Notes under the pieces: generated by a model
What the model saw: only the letters and a program-made list of their open reading frames with translations
Told to the model about the DNA's origin: nothing
The model's database searches: none
Shown here: positions 15,411 to 26,259 of the stretch, in pieces
Numbering within the stretch: the stretch's first letter is position 1
Layout of the letters: the number at the start of each line of letters is the position of its first letter
Made by a program: the position numbers and the translations under genes
From: Oscillospiraceae bacterium
GTDB lineage: Bacteria > Bacillota > Clostridia > Oscillospirales > CAG-272
Direction: 5' to 3'
Length of the DNA stretch: 64,000 nucleotides
NCBI GenBank assembly: GCA_015064735.1
Contig: SVRP01000005.1
Span: 1 to 64,000 of the forward strand

Positions 15411-16487
15411 TCAGTTAAAGTATCCCTCTCTGTAAAGAAGCTCAGCAATGAGAACTGCTCCGCCTGCCGCACCGCGGAGAGTATTGTGAGAAAGTCCTAC
15501 GAACTTATAGTCGTAGATTATATCCTCGCGAAGTCTGCCTACGGTTACGCCCATACCGCCGTAAATGTCACGGTCAAGAGCTGCCTGAGGACGGTTATCC
15601 TCTTCAAAGTAGGTAATGAACTGTTCGGGCGCGTGGGGGAGACCAAGCTCCTGAGGCTTACCCTTGAAGTTCTTCCATGCCTCGAGAATTTCTTCCTTAG
15701 TGGGCTTGTTTTCAAACTTTACGAAAACAGCCGCGGTATGTCCGTCGCTTACGGGAACACGGATACACTGGGTAGTGATCACGGGAGCGTCAGCCTTAAC
15801 TATCTGTCCGTTCTCTACCTTACCCCATACACGAAGAGGCTCCTGCTCGCTCTTCTCTTCCTCACCGCCGATATAAGGAATTATATTGTCTACCATTTCG
15901 GGCCACTCGCGGAAGGTCTTGCCTGCGCCGGAGATCGCCTGATAGGTGGTAGCAACTACCTCCTTGATACCGAACTTCATAAGAGGAGTAAGCGCGGGAA
16001 CGTAGGACTGAATAGAGCAGTTAGGCTTAACAGCAATAAATCCTCTCTTAGTTCCGAGTCTCTTTCTCTGAGCATCAATAACCTCAAGATGAGCATCGTT
16101 TATTTCCGGAATAACCATAGGAACGTCGGGAGTCCAACGGTTTGCGGAGTTATTGGAAACTACGGGGATCTCGTGCTTAGCATAAGCTTCCTCGAGAGCC
16201 TTTATTTCGTCCTTCTTCATATCGACAGCGCAGAACACGAAGCTTACAAGCTTACCGATCTCGTCTATCTCCGCAGCGTCCATAACTACCATATTCTTAT
16301 ATTTTTCAGGCATGGGAGTCTTCATCTTCCAGCGGCTGCCAACCGCTTCCTCGTATGTCTTACCCGCGGAGCGAGCAGATGCCGCAAGCGCGGTAACCTC
16401 GAAATAAGGGTGATCCTCAAGAAGCGTGAGAAAACGCTGTCCAACCATACCCGTGGCGCCAACTACGCCGACTTTCATCTTTTCCAT
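15411..16487 (-). CDS. asd: Aspartate-semialdehyde dehydrogenase
   Basis: This is a 358-residue enzyme that reduces aspartyl phosphate to aspartate semialdehyde for lysine, threonine and methionine synthesis and for cell-wall diaminopimelate. GATGMVGQRF near the start is the NADP-binding loop. The catalytic Cys lies in KPNCSIQ near residue 156, and the active-site His is in VSDGHTAA. The sequence resembles the fungal/archaeal-type subgroup rather than the E. coli type. The start at 16487 follows AAGGAATTTTGAC. It is a single gene with its own promoter region at 16490-16600. Confidence 0.95.
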   Translation of the reverse strand: MEKMKVGVVGATGMVGQRFLTLLEDHPYFEVTALAASARSAGKTYEEAVGSRWKMKTPMPEKYKNMVVMDAAEIDEIGKLVSFVFCAVDMKKDEIKALEEAYAKHEIPVVSNNSANRWTPDVPMVIPEINDAHLEVIDAQRKRLGTKRGFIAVKPNCSIQSYVPALTPLMKFGIKEVVATTYQAISGAGKTFREWPEMVDNIIPYIGGEEEKSEQEPLRVWGKVENGQIVKADAPVITTQCIRVPVSDGHTAAVFVKFENKPTKEEILEAWKNFKGKPQELGLPHAPEQFITYFEEDNRPQAALDRDIYGGMGVTVGRLREDIIYDYKFVGLSHNTLRGAAGGAVLIAELLYREGYFN

Positions 16488-16633
16488 GTCAAAATTCCTT
16501 CCGATAAAAAATTAATACATATTATAATATACCATATATTACTGAAAAAATCAAGTTATTTTAACAAACAAAACGTAGAATGTTAACCGCAATTTAATAA
16601 TTTCTTTGGTAATTGATAATAAAATTTCGGTTA

Positions 16634-17509
16634 TCACTCTTTAATCGTTAATCGGTAAACGTCGTTTCTCGGTATACCGAGCTTCTTTGCCGTCGCCTTA
16701 ATCGCATCGTTTTTGCTCATTCCCTCGCCAATAAAATATGCTATGTATTCCTCAGCGGACATATTTTTCTCACCGTCATAACTTCTTTCCCTGTTTCCGC
16801 CCTCGATTACGAGAACATACTCTCCCCTCGGCTCGTGTGTGTCATAGTACTCCACAGCCCCCGAAAGAGTAGTTCTGAATATATCCTCATTAAGCTTTGT
16901 AAGCTCTCTGCAAAGGGATATTTTTCTCTTTCCGCCAAGAGCCTTTTCAAGGTCTGCAAGCGTTGCCTTCAGCTTATGGGGCGCTTCATGAAGAATAAAT
17001 GTGCGTCTCTCGTATACGAGCTCATCAAGCCGCTCACGTCTTTCCTTTTTCTGTACAGGCAAAAAGCCCTCAAATACGAATCTTGAAGTACAAAGTCCCG
17101 AAAGAGTCAGCGCGGTAACAGCGGCGCAAGCACCGGGAACACTTGTTACGGGTATTCCTCTCTGTGCACAAAGCGCAACCATATCCTCGCCGGGATCGGA
17201 TATTGCCGGAGTTCCGGCATCGGTTATGAGAGCGCAAGACTCCCCGGAAATAAGTCTGTCGGCTATTTCCATACCTCTCTCCTTTCGGTTATGCTCATGA
17301 TAAGACACCATAGGCTTTGATATTCCGAAATGGGTAAGCAGGCGCAGAGAGTTTCTCGTATCTTCGGCGGCAATAAAATCCACCTCGGAGAGCACCTTCA
17401 AGGCTCGCTCACTTATATCCGAAAGGTTTCCTATGGGAGTTGCGACCAGGTACAGCTTTCCGCCCTCCACCTTATTCTTTTCTTCTGCACTGTTCTTATA
17501 TTCGCTCAT
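16634..17509 (-). CDS. rsmI: 16S rRNA (cytidine-1402 2'-O)-methyltransferase
   Basis: This is a 291-residue tetrapyrrole-methylase-fold enzyme that methylates C1402 in the ribosomal decoding centre. Typical motifs are LYLVATPIGNLSDIS near the start, AAEDTRNS, ITDAGTPAISDPG and VTSVPGACA. The length matches the family. It is flanked by asd and the divergent amidase and appears to be transcribed alone. Confidence 0.95.
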   Translation of the reverse strand: MSEYKNSAEEKNKVEGGKLYLVATPIGNLSDISERALKVLSEVDFIAAEDTRNSLRLLTHFGISKPMVSYHEHNRKERGMEIADRLISGESCALITDAGTPAISDPGEDMVALCAQRGIPVTSVPGACAAVTALTLSGLCTSRFVFEGFLPVQKKERRERLDELVYERRTFILHEAPHKLKATLADLEKALGGKRKISLCRELTKLNEDIFRTTLSGAVEYYDTHEPRGEYVLVIEGGNRERSYDGEKNMSAEEYIAYFIGEGMSKNDAIKATAKKLGIPRNDVYRLTIKE

Positions 17510-17595
17510 AAACTTCTCTTTCTTTATCTTTTAAAGTAACATACCGCCCTTTTTGAGAATATCATTAAATAAGAGATTTTCTAAAAGGAGTACTT

Positions 17596-18156
17596 ATGGC
17601 TATAAAAATTTACATTGATCAAGGACACAATCCACAAAATCCAAACGCGGGCGCGGAGGGAAACGGCCTGCGCGAGCAGGACATCGTTTTTGACGTTGGG
17701 ATTGAGCTTGCCGAGCTTCTTCGGCAAAACGGCAACTACGAGGTTCGTCTCTCCCGACCCACCGCAGACACCGTAATAGGCACTACCAATACAACGAGTC
17801 TTCGTCAGCGCGTAGCCGATGCCAACGCATGGGGTGCTGATTATTTTATCAGCATCCACACCAATGCTTCAAGTAATCCACAAGCCACGGGAAGCGAAGC
17901 CTTTGCCTTCTCTTCCCCCTCTGCCGCTTTTTCTCTCGGAGAGGATATTCTTGAAGGTCTTAACGCAACGACAGGACTTCGCAACAGAGGCATGAAGGTG
18001 CGAACAGGTCTTTACGTCCTGCGAAAGACCGCCATGCCCGCAGTTCTCGTTGAGCTTGGATTTATAACCAATCCCGACGATGCGTCTCTCATGAATACCC
18101 GACCCGACCTTTTCGCACAAGGTATATATCAAGGCATAATCGAATACACGCTATGA
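17596..18156 (+). CDS. N-acetylmuramoyl-L-alanine amidase (Amidase_3), no signal peptide
   Basis: This is a 186-residue zinc amidase that cleaves between muramic acid and the stem peptide of peptidoglycan. The expected residues are all seen: His in IDQGHNPQ, Glu in GAEGNGL, His in SIHTNAS and the catalytic Glu in VLVELGFITNPDDA. The protein is a bare catalytic domain with no signal peptide and no cell-wall-binding repeats, resembling lytic enzymes of the CwlC kind that are released during mother-cell lysis. AAAAGGAG lies 6 bp before the ATG. It converges on the esterase-like gene with only 11 bp between them. Confidence 0.9.
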   Translation: MAIKIYIDQGHNPQNPNAGAEGNGLREQDIVFDVGIELAELLRQNGNYEVRLSRPTADTVIGTTNTTSLRQRVADANAWGADYFISIHTNASSNPQATGSEAFAFSSPSAAFSLGEDILEGLNATTGLRNRGMKVRTGLYVLRKTAMPAVLVELGFITNPDDASLMNTRPDLFAQGIYQGIIEYTL

Positions 18157-18167
18157 TGGACAACGCA

Positions 18168-19316
18168 TTATTTTTCGGGGCATCTCCATTCATATATAAG
18201 CTCAGGCTCCTCAAAGGGAGTTGAGAAAAAGCCGTTGCAAAGAGGCTCTCCGTCTCTCTGATGCTTTATTACCGAAACGACCATCTTTATATCCTCTACC
18301 GTATGATAATGATAACCGTGTCTGTAATACCAGAAAAGGTTTTCCTCCTTACCGTAAAGCTTATACACCTCTTTTGCCGCCTGAGTGGTCATCCACGAGC
18401 CGATGGGGTTCGTCCAGATATCGCTCGCCGCTTCTGCCACAATAAGGGTTCTCGGAGCTATCATTGCCTTTAGAAAATGAGCGTCAAAGGGGAGCTTTTC
18501 TTCGCATTCGGCATATTCACTCATTTTAGGTCCCATCCAATAATCAAATCTTCTGATAAGATCGGCAAGGGTTTCGCTCTTTTTTTCCTCTCCGTCCTCG
18601 TTTATTGCTTTCATGTGAATACGGTAACAGCTGCAAGAGCCTGCGTTTGTCTCATTTGGAGCAACCACTCTTATTCTCTTATCAAGCACACCTGCAAGCG
18701 CGGCGGTCTTTCCGCCTCTCGAATGTCCCGTTACAGCTATCCAATCGTTATCAAATATATCAAGCTTTATAATAGCGTCGATACATCTTGAATAACCCCA
18801 TGCCCATGCGCCGAGAGCACCGAAGTCGTATTCGGGGTAGCAATTATAAAGCGGGCCCTTTTTGCCTGCCTCCTTTGAGTCGGGAACCAACTCCGTTCTG
18901 TTAAACAGCGCAAATCCAATTCCCGATTTCAGCATGGCGTCCAGATATTCCGTATCAAAGGCGTAATCAAAGCAAAGGTCTCCGTCTACGATAACGGGAC
19001 ACTTTTCATTCTCCTTTCCCTCAGGCAAAAATATCCTCACGTAAAATGAGATTGGGTAATCACGTCTACCCGTAACAATTCGATACGTACGGCTCCTGCG
19101 GGATTTTGAAAGATATTCAATCTCCAGAAATTCGGGTTCGGGCGGTTGATGACCGTATTGCAGTTCAACTACGCTTTTGTATAGTGTACTTTTGTGTTCG
19201 TCAAATTCCTCGGCAGTTTCCGCGCGGCTTCCGTCCTCCCTCAAAAACGGGTCAGGCAATCTACCAAGCACCTTATAATCTGTTATTTTTAATACTTTTT
19301 CGTTGAATTCAGCCAT
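18168..19316 (-). CDS. Alpha/beta-hydrolase, CE15-like (glucuronoyl esterase-like)
   Basis: This is a 382-residue alpha/beta-hydrolase. VTGHSRGGKTAAL near residue 195 is the nucleophile elbow with the Ser-Arg-x-Gly-Lys pattern of CE15 esterases, and YHYHTVED near the C-terminus offers the catalytic His. CE15 enzymes split the ester between lignin and glucuronoxylan; related proteins are of unknown specificity. No signal peptide is seen, so an intracellular ester is more likely. The gene lies 9 bp downstream of the sugar isomerase-like gene, behind ligA, and is the last of the three. Confidence 0.68.
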   Translation of the reverse strand: MAEFNEKVLKITDYKVLGRLPDPFLREDGSRAETAEEFDEHKSTLYKSVVELQYGHQPPEPEFLEIEYLSKSRRSRTYRIVTGRRDYPISFYVRIFLPEGKENEKCPVIVDGDLCFDYAFDTEYLDAMLKSGIGFALFNRTELVPDSKEAGKKGPLYNCYPEYDFGALGAWAWGYSRCIDAIIKLDIFDNDWIAVTGHSRGGKTAALAGVLDKRIRVVAPNETNAGSCSCYRIHMKAINEDGEEKKSETLADLIRRFDYWMGPKMSEYAECEEKLPFDAHFLKAMIAPRTLIVAEAASDIWTNPIGSWMTTQAAKEVYKLYGKEENLFWYYRHGYHYHTVEDIKMVVSVIKHQRDGEPLCNGFFSTPFEEPELIYEWRCPEK

Positions 19317-19325
19317 TTTTCTCCA

Positions 19326-20096
19326 TTACGCATACAAATGCTTTAATAGTCTTATCGTTTCCTTGGCGGCAGTCTCGAATTCGTCCTTAAATCGACCCTC
19401 AATAGTAATGCGGCTGTCGTATCCGATATCGCGCAAAACGTCCGCAACCTCGCGAATGCTGTCAGCGTCCGCCATAGTAGGCGCGCCTCGATCCTCGTTT
19501 CTGCGAGCAAGATGGACGTGTACAATATGCTTGCCGTATTTTCTTATATCATTCAAGTCCTCGCCGTTCATGTAAATGTGATAGAGATCAGCAAGCAAAC
19601 GAACGTTGTCTACGGCTACCTTTTCGCAAATTCTCGCGCCGTCGGCAAGGGTGTTTATATAATTTGTTTCATTACGGTTCAATGGCTCAATGGCAAGTAA
19701 AAGACTATACTTTTTCGCAATGTTCGCAATTACTCCAAGAGCGTTGCAAAAGTTCTTTTCAGCATCTGAAACGGCATACCCCTCAGGTATTTTTCTCGTT
19801 TTTCCACTGCCAACGACCACTATTTTTCCGCCGAGGCGAGCCGCTCTTTCGAACGCTTTTTCGCAGTAAGCCCGTATAGCGTTCAAATCCACGTTGCAAA
19901 CCATATCCAATTCAGCCGGGAACGACACGTTAAAGGTCTCCGAATACATTTCGGTTCGATTAACGTCCGCTAAAACGGCATTAAATTCTTCATCGCTCAT
20001 AGCCGCTATCTTGGATAAATTAAATTCAACGTAATCGTAACCTATACTTTTGATATATTCCAAATTTTTCGCGTTTGTGCAAATTCCGAATCGCAT
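19326..20096 (-). CDS. Sugar phosphate isomerase/epimerase family TIM barrel
   Basis: This is a 256-residue protein of the xylose-isomerase-like/AP-endonuclease-2 fold. Candidate metal ligands are Glu in AIEPLNRNE, Asp-His in LLADLYHIYM, His in IVHVHLARRNEDRG and Glu in RITIEGRF. The family includes sugar epimerases, IolE and IolI. The start at 20096 has AAAGGAGA 6 bp upstream; the frame extends to 20114 but that would overlap the end of ligA. The substrate cannot be assigned. It sits between ligA and the CE15-like gene. Confidence 0.82.
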   Translation of the reverse strand: MRFGICTNAKNLEYIKSIGYDYVEFNLSKIAAMSDEEFNAVLADVNRTEMYSETFNVSFPAELDMVCNVDLNAIRAYCEKAFERAARLGGKIVVVGSGKTRKIPEGYAVSDAEKNFCNALGVIANIAKKYSLLLAIEPLNRNETNYINTLADGARICEKVAVDNVRLLADLYHIYMNGEDLNDIRKYGKHIVHVHLARRNEDRGAPTMADADSIREVADVLRDIGYDSRITIEGRFKDEFETAAKETIRLLKHLYA

Positions 20097-20110
20097 AATA
20101 TCTCTCCTTT

Positions 20111-22141
<2,031 letters not shown>

Positions 22142-22300
22142 TCATATAATCCGAAAATACGCAAACCTTTTATCCGAAAACATTATAAAATATTTATGAG
22201 TTGTCCCTGTTTGTCCAAAGGAATTAAAACATTTATACTGTCATAGATTTTAGATAGTAGGTATATTTGCTTCATATACCGTGTTGAACGGAGGTACGCT

Positions 22301-23299
22301 ATGATAATTCTTTTTACCATACTGATACTTCTGGTTATTCTCGTAAACGGCTGGACAGATGCACCGAATGCAATAGCGGGTTGCGTCAGCACTCGCGCCA
22401 TGAGTCCTTCATCCGCATTGGCTCTCGCCGCTGCAGCAAATTTCATAGGAGCAATCGGAATGGCAATTTTCAGTCCCAAGGTTGCGTTTACCCTTTACAA
22501 TATTGCCGATTTCGGTAATGATACAAGCGAAGCTCTCTGCGCTCTCTGCGCAGGGCTTTGCGCCGTTATTTTATGGGCTACCGTTGCTTGGATGTTTGGA
22601 TTACCCACAAGCGAGAGCCATGCTCTTATTTCGGGTATCAGCGGTGCGGCATTGGCAAAACGGCGAAGCCTTGATGCGCTCAATTCAAGAGAATGGCATC
22701 TTGTAATAATGGGGCTGATTATTACCACGGTTCTCCCCTTTATTTTAGGATTTCTGCTTAACAGGATTCTTACAGCGATTCTTAAGGGTTTTCCCCGTCG
22801 CAACGTAATAAGATATTTTTTGCGAGCAGAACGATTCGGAGCGGCATCAAGCGCTCTCATACACGGAGCGCAGGATTCACAGAAATTCATGGGAATATAT
22901 ATGCTGGGCATCACACTTTACCGAGGGGAACAGGAAAATATCTCCTCTATCCCCATATACGTTGTTCTTATTTGCGCTTCGGTAATGACACTTGGTACAA
23001 TGCTTGGCGGAGCGAGAATAATAAAAAAAATCGGCTGTGATATGACACGGCTTGATGCTGTCGGCGGCAGTGCCGCCGATACGGCATCCTCGGCAGTTTT
23101 GTTTATTTGCTCTCTCTTGGGTATTCCCGCAAGCACCACTCACTCAAAGGCATCGGCAATAATAGGCACGGGAATATGCAAAAGAGGGGGAGTTGACCCT
23201 CGAATTATGGGACAGATGTTCGCTGCGTGGGGACTCACCTTCCCCTTTTGCGCCGCTCTCGGCTTTGTTCTTTCCCGACTCTTTTCCTATTGCTTTTAA
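22301..23299 (+). CDS. pit: Inorganic phosphate transporter, PiT family
   Basis: This is a 332-residue membrane protein with about nine hydrophobic helices. NGWTDAPNAIAGCVSTRAMSP near the N-terminus and GLPTSESHALISG are the two halves of the PiT signature, and GIPASTTHSKASAIIGTG repeats it near the C-terminus. It imports phosphate with H+ or Na+. GGAGG precedes the ATG. The downstream gene at 23325 looks like the PhoU/DUF47-type partner usually linked to such transporters. Confidence 0.92.
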   Translation: MIILFTILILLVILVNGWTDAPNAIAGCVSTRAMSPSSALALAAAANFIGAIGMAIFSPKVAFTLYNIADFGNDTSEALCALCAGLCAVILWATVAWMFGLPTSESHALISGISGAALAKRRSLDALNSREWHLVIMGLIITTVLPFILGFLLNRILTAILKGFPRRNVIRYFLRAERFGAASSALIHGAQDSQKFMGIYMLGITLYRGEQENISSIPIYVVLICASVMTLGTMLGGARIIKKIGCDMTRLDAVGGSAADTASSAVLFICSLLGIPASTTHSKASAIIGTGICKRGGVDPRIMGQMFAAWGLTFPFCAALGFVLSRLFSYCF

Positions 23300-23324
23300 T
23301 AAATTATGAAAGGCGTGATCTGTT

Positions 23325-23885
23325 GTGGTAAAATACGATTATTTTGAAAATCTCGAAAAGCTTTCTTCCCTTTCCTGTTCTGCTGTTTCTCTTGCCTGTT
23401 CGGGCAATTCAAAGGGTGATTTCTCCAACATCAGAATGTCCTGCGACCGTTTGGTTTGCGAAACCGAGGATGCTCTGTTTTCGGATTTTCTCCCACCCCT
23501 TGAGCGAGACAGTATAGCGGCTGCCGCTCATTCGCTGTCAAGAATTACCGACAGGGCGGGAGAGCTTTTATCGGACAGCGGCATAGAGCCTTCCCTGATG
23601 CGATATAACGAAGAAGCAAAAATCTGCGCCAAGCTATCCGAGGAGCTTGACAGACATATTCGTATTCTCAGAAAAATTCGCCGCCCCGATGAAATGCCAA
23701 ATATACAGGGATTCCGAAAGCTTTTATGTGAAGGTAGAGAGGCTCACAAGTCTATGCTGAAAAGACTTCGCTGCGCTTCTCTTCCCAAAAATTACGCAGA
23801 ATGCATCATTCTTACGGGCAGACTGCGCACCGAGCTTTCGGTGGCTTTTGACCTGCTTGTAGAAATAATGCTTAATAATATTTAA
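23325..23885 (+). CDS. DUF47/PhoU-like helical protein, partner of the phosphate transporter
   Basis: This is a 186-residue, mainly alpha-helical protein with no signal peptide. The pattern of regularly spaced Asp/Glu and Arg/Lys residues in long helices, and its position 25 bp after the PiT gene, fit the DUF47 (PhoU-related) proteins that accompany PiT transporters. The similarity itself is weak by eye. Translation appears to start at GTG 23325, with AAAGG upstream. It also has several Cys residues in its first 35 positions, which is unusual for this family. Confidence 0.6.
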   Translation: MVKYDYFENLEKLSSLSCSAVSLACSGNSKGDFSNIRMSCDRLVCETEDALFSDFLPPLERDSIAAAAHSLSRITDRAGELLSDSGIEPSLMRYNEEAKICAKLSEELDRHIRILRKIRRPDEMPNIQGFRKLLCEGREAHKSMLKRLRCASLPKNYAECIILTGRLRTELSVAFDLLVEIMLNNI

Positions 23886-23902
23886 AATTTACAGATTATT
23901 TA

Positions 23903-23931
23903 TTGAAATCTTAATGAATTTATGGTATATT
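23903..23931 (+). promoter_or_regulatory. Promoter of the membrane-protein gene at 23966
   Basis: TTGAAA at 23903-23908 and TATATT at 23926-23931 are 17 bp apart, 34 bp before the start codon. Confidence 0.6.
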
Positions 23932-23965
23932 AATTGGGTACACTATTGGAAGGACCGGATATATC

Positions 23966-24421
23966 ATGAATTTCAAAGACATATTTAAGAAGTTTATTTC
24001 TTATACGGCAACGTATTTTACCTTTGTTTGTTTTGCGTATGCTGCTATATACAAGGTAATGAACGTCGGTGAGCAGGAAACCCTTCTTCCCGCCTCGGGT
24101 ATCGTTCTCATATTCGTATTCTCAGCACTTGTGGGAATAGGTCAATGCATATACAGTTGCTTCAATTTCAGTAAGGGCTTGCGTTTACTCATACATTACG
24201 TTATGCTGCTGTTCGCCGCATATTTCTGTCTGTTCACTCACCTGCATATGCGCGGAGCTACCTCTATTGCCGGGCTCTTCCTCGTTTCAGTCATCTACTT
24301 TATATGCTTCGGTATCGGCTCATTATTTGTGTGGTGCTTCAACCGAAACGTAAAACGCGAGGAAGCTGCTTATGAAGCAAGCCTTAAAAAGACCAACCAA
24401 GGAAAAAAGAAAAAGAAATGA
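23966..24421 (+). CDS. Small four-helix membrane protein, function unknown
   Basis: This is a 151-residue protein with four hydrophobic segments at roughly residues 14-32, 43-65, 75-93 and 103-123. It ends in a strongly basic tail (KKTNQGKKKKK). The arrangement resembles DUF3021-type membrane proteins, but I am not certain of the family. The start follows GGAAGGACC. It is followed 42 bp later by two lipoprotein genes on the same strand. Confidence 0.7.
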   Translation: MNFKDIFKKFISYTATYFTFVCFAYAAIYKVMNVGEQETLLPASGIVLIFVFSALVGIGQCIYSCFNFSKGLRLLIHYVMLLFAAYFCLFTHLHMRGATSIAGLFLVSVIYFICFGIGSLFVWCFNRNVKREEAAYEASLKKTNQGKKKKK

Positions 24422-24463
24422 TATAGTCTATCGGTCTGAATTCAAAACCGAAAGGCGATATAA

Positions 24464-25228
24464 ATGAAAACAAAGCTGTCAATATTAACCGCAGCGCTTA
24501 TTTGCGCGTTTACTTTGACCTCCTGCAGTGAGCAAGAGGAGCTCTCCCCTCCCGTATTAAATACGGCGGCGGAGGCCTCGTGTATTTTAGGAGAAACCGA
24601 GGACATGGGAAGCGGTTATATTGACAGCTTTGTTTTTTTTGGCGAGTCCACCACTTATCATCTGAAAAGCAGAGGTGTTCTTTCGGGTGGAAGCTCCACA
24701 AAACAGGTTCTCGGCAACAGCAGTGGCACGGCAATGCTTAACAGTGAAACGTCTAACATAGGCGTTATATGCCCCCACACGGGTGAGACTGTCAGTATAA
24801 GCGAAGCCGTTCGCCGTCTCAAGCCCGAATATATGCTCCTGTCCTTTGGACTTAACGGAGCCGTACGCAACGTAAAAGGCGGCAAAGAGCTTTTCAAATC
24901 CAATTACAAAAAGCTGACCGACACAATATTGAGTGCTTCCCCCGATACGAAAATCATTATAGCTTCAGGCTATCCTATAGCCAAAAGCATGGATACCTCT
25001 GCTTATAATATAAGCCCGAAGGAATTAAACAGTCATATAGATACGTTGAACAGATGGGCGACAGAATTCACAGAAGACGAAGGCTTCCGTTATCTTAACG
25101 TCCGTGAAGCCCTGACCGACAGCGAAGGATATCTTCGTGAGGATTTACAGACGGGAGACGGACATCATATGACACGCGATGCTTATATTATAATTCTGAA
25201 TTACATCCGCACTCACGGATACAGGTAA
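24464..25228 (+). CDS. SGNH/GDSL-type hydrolase lipoprotein
   Basis: This is a 254-residue protein with a lipoprotein signal (residues 1-20, lipobox LTSC). The SGNH blocks are visible: the nucleophile Ser in FVFFGESTTYHL, the Gly/Asn of LLSFGLNGAV, and the Asp-x-His pair in QTGDGHHMTRDAY. The family holds esterases, lipases and acetylhydrolases acting on sugars or wall polymers. The protein would be anchored on the outer face of the membrane. It is followed 9 bp later by a second lipoprotein gene. Confidence 0.85.
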   Translation: MKTKLSILTAALICAFTLTSCSEQEELSPPVLNTAAEASCILGETEDMGSGYIDSFVFFGESTTYHLKSRGVLSGGSSTKQVLGNSSGTAMLNSETSNIGVICPHTGETVSISEAVRRLKPEYMLLSFGLNGAVRNVKGGKELFKSNYKKLTDTILSASPDTKIIIASGYPIAKSMDTSAYNISPKELNSHIDTLNRWATEFTEDEGFRYLNVREALTDSEGYLREDLQTGDGHHMTRDAYIIILNYIRTHGYR

Positions 25229-25237
25229 GGAGTTAAC

Positions 25238-25723
25238 ATGAAAAAGCTGATAATTTTTTTATCACTTATTGCTATCGCTTCAATACTGACAGCATGCGGA
25301 AAGGACGGGTATTCGGATTCTGTTCTTTGCCGCGATATTCTTGAATCATCAAAAGAAAAAGCTCCCGTGGATATGGGCTACGGAAGCTTTGATGACGACT
25401 ATAAAAAAGCGTATTTTGACTCTACCCTTTTCGAGGACTGCGACATTCGATATTCACTGCTTGCCGAGGATATTAATGAATTCGGGGTGTTCCGCGCAAA
25501 GGATAAAAAGAACGCAAAAAGTCTTTACGGCAACGTGAGGGATTATCTCTCAGAGCTTAAGACAGACAAACGTGCATTTATTGAAAGCTACGCCCCCGAG
25601 CAGATTCCAAAGCTCGACAACGCCGAGGTAAGAAGATACGGAAACTACGTAGTCTACGCCATACTCCCCGACGGCGAGCGGACGGAGTTTTTTGGGGCAA
25701 TAGAAGCTTTATTGAAAAAATAA
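25238..25723 (+). CDS. DUF4358-type lipoprotein
   Basis: This is a 161-residue protein with a lipoprotein signal (lipobox LTAC at residues 17-20). The mature part carries the pattern EFGVFRAKDKKNAK and YGNYVVYAILPD typical of DUF4358 proteins of Clostridia, whose role is unknown. It lies 9 bp after the SGNH lipoprotein gene with AAGGAG, so the two are probably co-made and may work together at the cell surface. Confidence 0.8.
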   Translation: MKKLIIFLSLIAIASILTACGKDGYSDSVLCRDILESSKEKAPVDMGYGSFDDDYKKAYFDSTLFEDCDIRYSLLAEDINEFGVFRAKDKKNAKSLYGNVRDYLSELKTDKRAFIESYAPEQIPKLDNAEVRRYGNYVVYAILPDGERTEFFGAIEALLKK

Positions 25724-25760
25724 AAATACAGGGACAAGCCTTTGCTTGTCCCTGTATTTT
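25724..25760. terminator. Bidirectional terminator between the DUF4358 gene and rplS
   Basis: AAAATACAGGGACAAGC pairs with GCTTGTCCCTGTATTTT around a three-base loop. It starts directly at the stop codon of the lipoprotein gene and also lies 9 bp past the rplS stop codon. Confidence 0.85.
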
Positions 25761-25768
25761 CGGTTAAT

Positions 25769-26110
25769 TTAGATCTTTTCCTTAACCTTGGATGCCTTAC
25801 CAACTCTGTCGCGGAGATAGTAGAGCTTTGCTCTTCTGACCTTACCCGAACGGATAATGTCAACCTTCTCAACGTTAGGAGAGTGGATGGGGAAGGTCTT
25901 TTCAACACCGCAGCCGTAAGATACACGTCTTACAGTGAAGGTCTCGGAGATTCCGCCGCCGTGCTTAGCGATAACGGTACCCTCGAACATCTGAATTCTC
26001 TCACGGGAACCCTCTTTGATCTTGTTGTGAACACGGATGGTATCACCAACGTTGATCTCGGGGATCTCATTCTTGAGCTGCTCATTTGTAAAAGCCTGAA
26101 GTAAATCCAT
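25769..26110 (-). CDS. rplS: 50S ribosomal protein L19
   Basis: This is a 113-residue ribosomal protein. [21 protein letters not shown] and the later [20 protein letters not shown] are characteristic of L19, which lies at the 30S-50S interface. The ribosome site is AAGGAGG. It is not next to rpsP-rimM-trmD as in many genomes, and it is transcribed alone from a promoter with a structured leader. Confidence 0.97.
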   Translation of the reverse strand: MDLLQAFTNEQLKNEIPEINVGDTIRVHNKIKEGSRERIQMFEGTVIAKHGGGISETFTVRRVSYGCGVEKTFPIHSPNVEKVDIIRSGKVRRAKLYYLRDRVGKASKVKEKI

Positions 26111-26241
26111 TTTTCAGTCCTCCTTAAAATACCGGGCATTCTTGCAGAGCTTCGCAGCGGACTACCCTTCTATTAATTGATTATACCGATAAATCGGCAC
26201 ACAACGCATATTATTATATCACAACAAATTTCGCTTTGCAA
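26111..26241 (-). promoter_or_regulatory. rplS promoter and L19-leader-like RNA
   Basis: On the minus strand TTGCAA (26236-26241) and TATAAT (26213-26218) are 17 bp apart. The leader of about 95 nt has a hairpin CCGATTTATCGG and then a conserved-looking block with TCCGCTGCGAAGC, CTGCAAGAATGCCCGG and the ribosome site. This resembles the L19 leader of Firmicutes, in which L19 represses its own synthesis. The match is from memory of the motif and is moderate. Confidence 0.5.
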
Positions 26242-26259
26242 TACCTTTTTGGAATTTTT

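Noticed and set aside
15327-16586. Antisense open frame opposite asd
   Set aside because: asd is unambiguous; the opposite frame also crosses the riboswitch and both promoters, which real genes would not.
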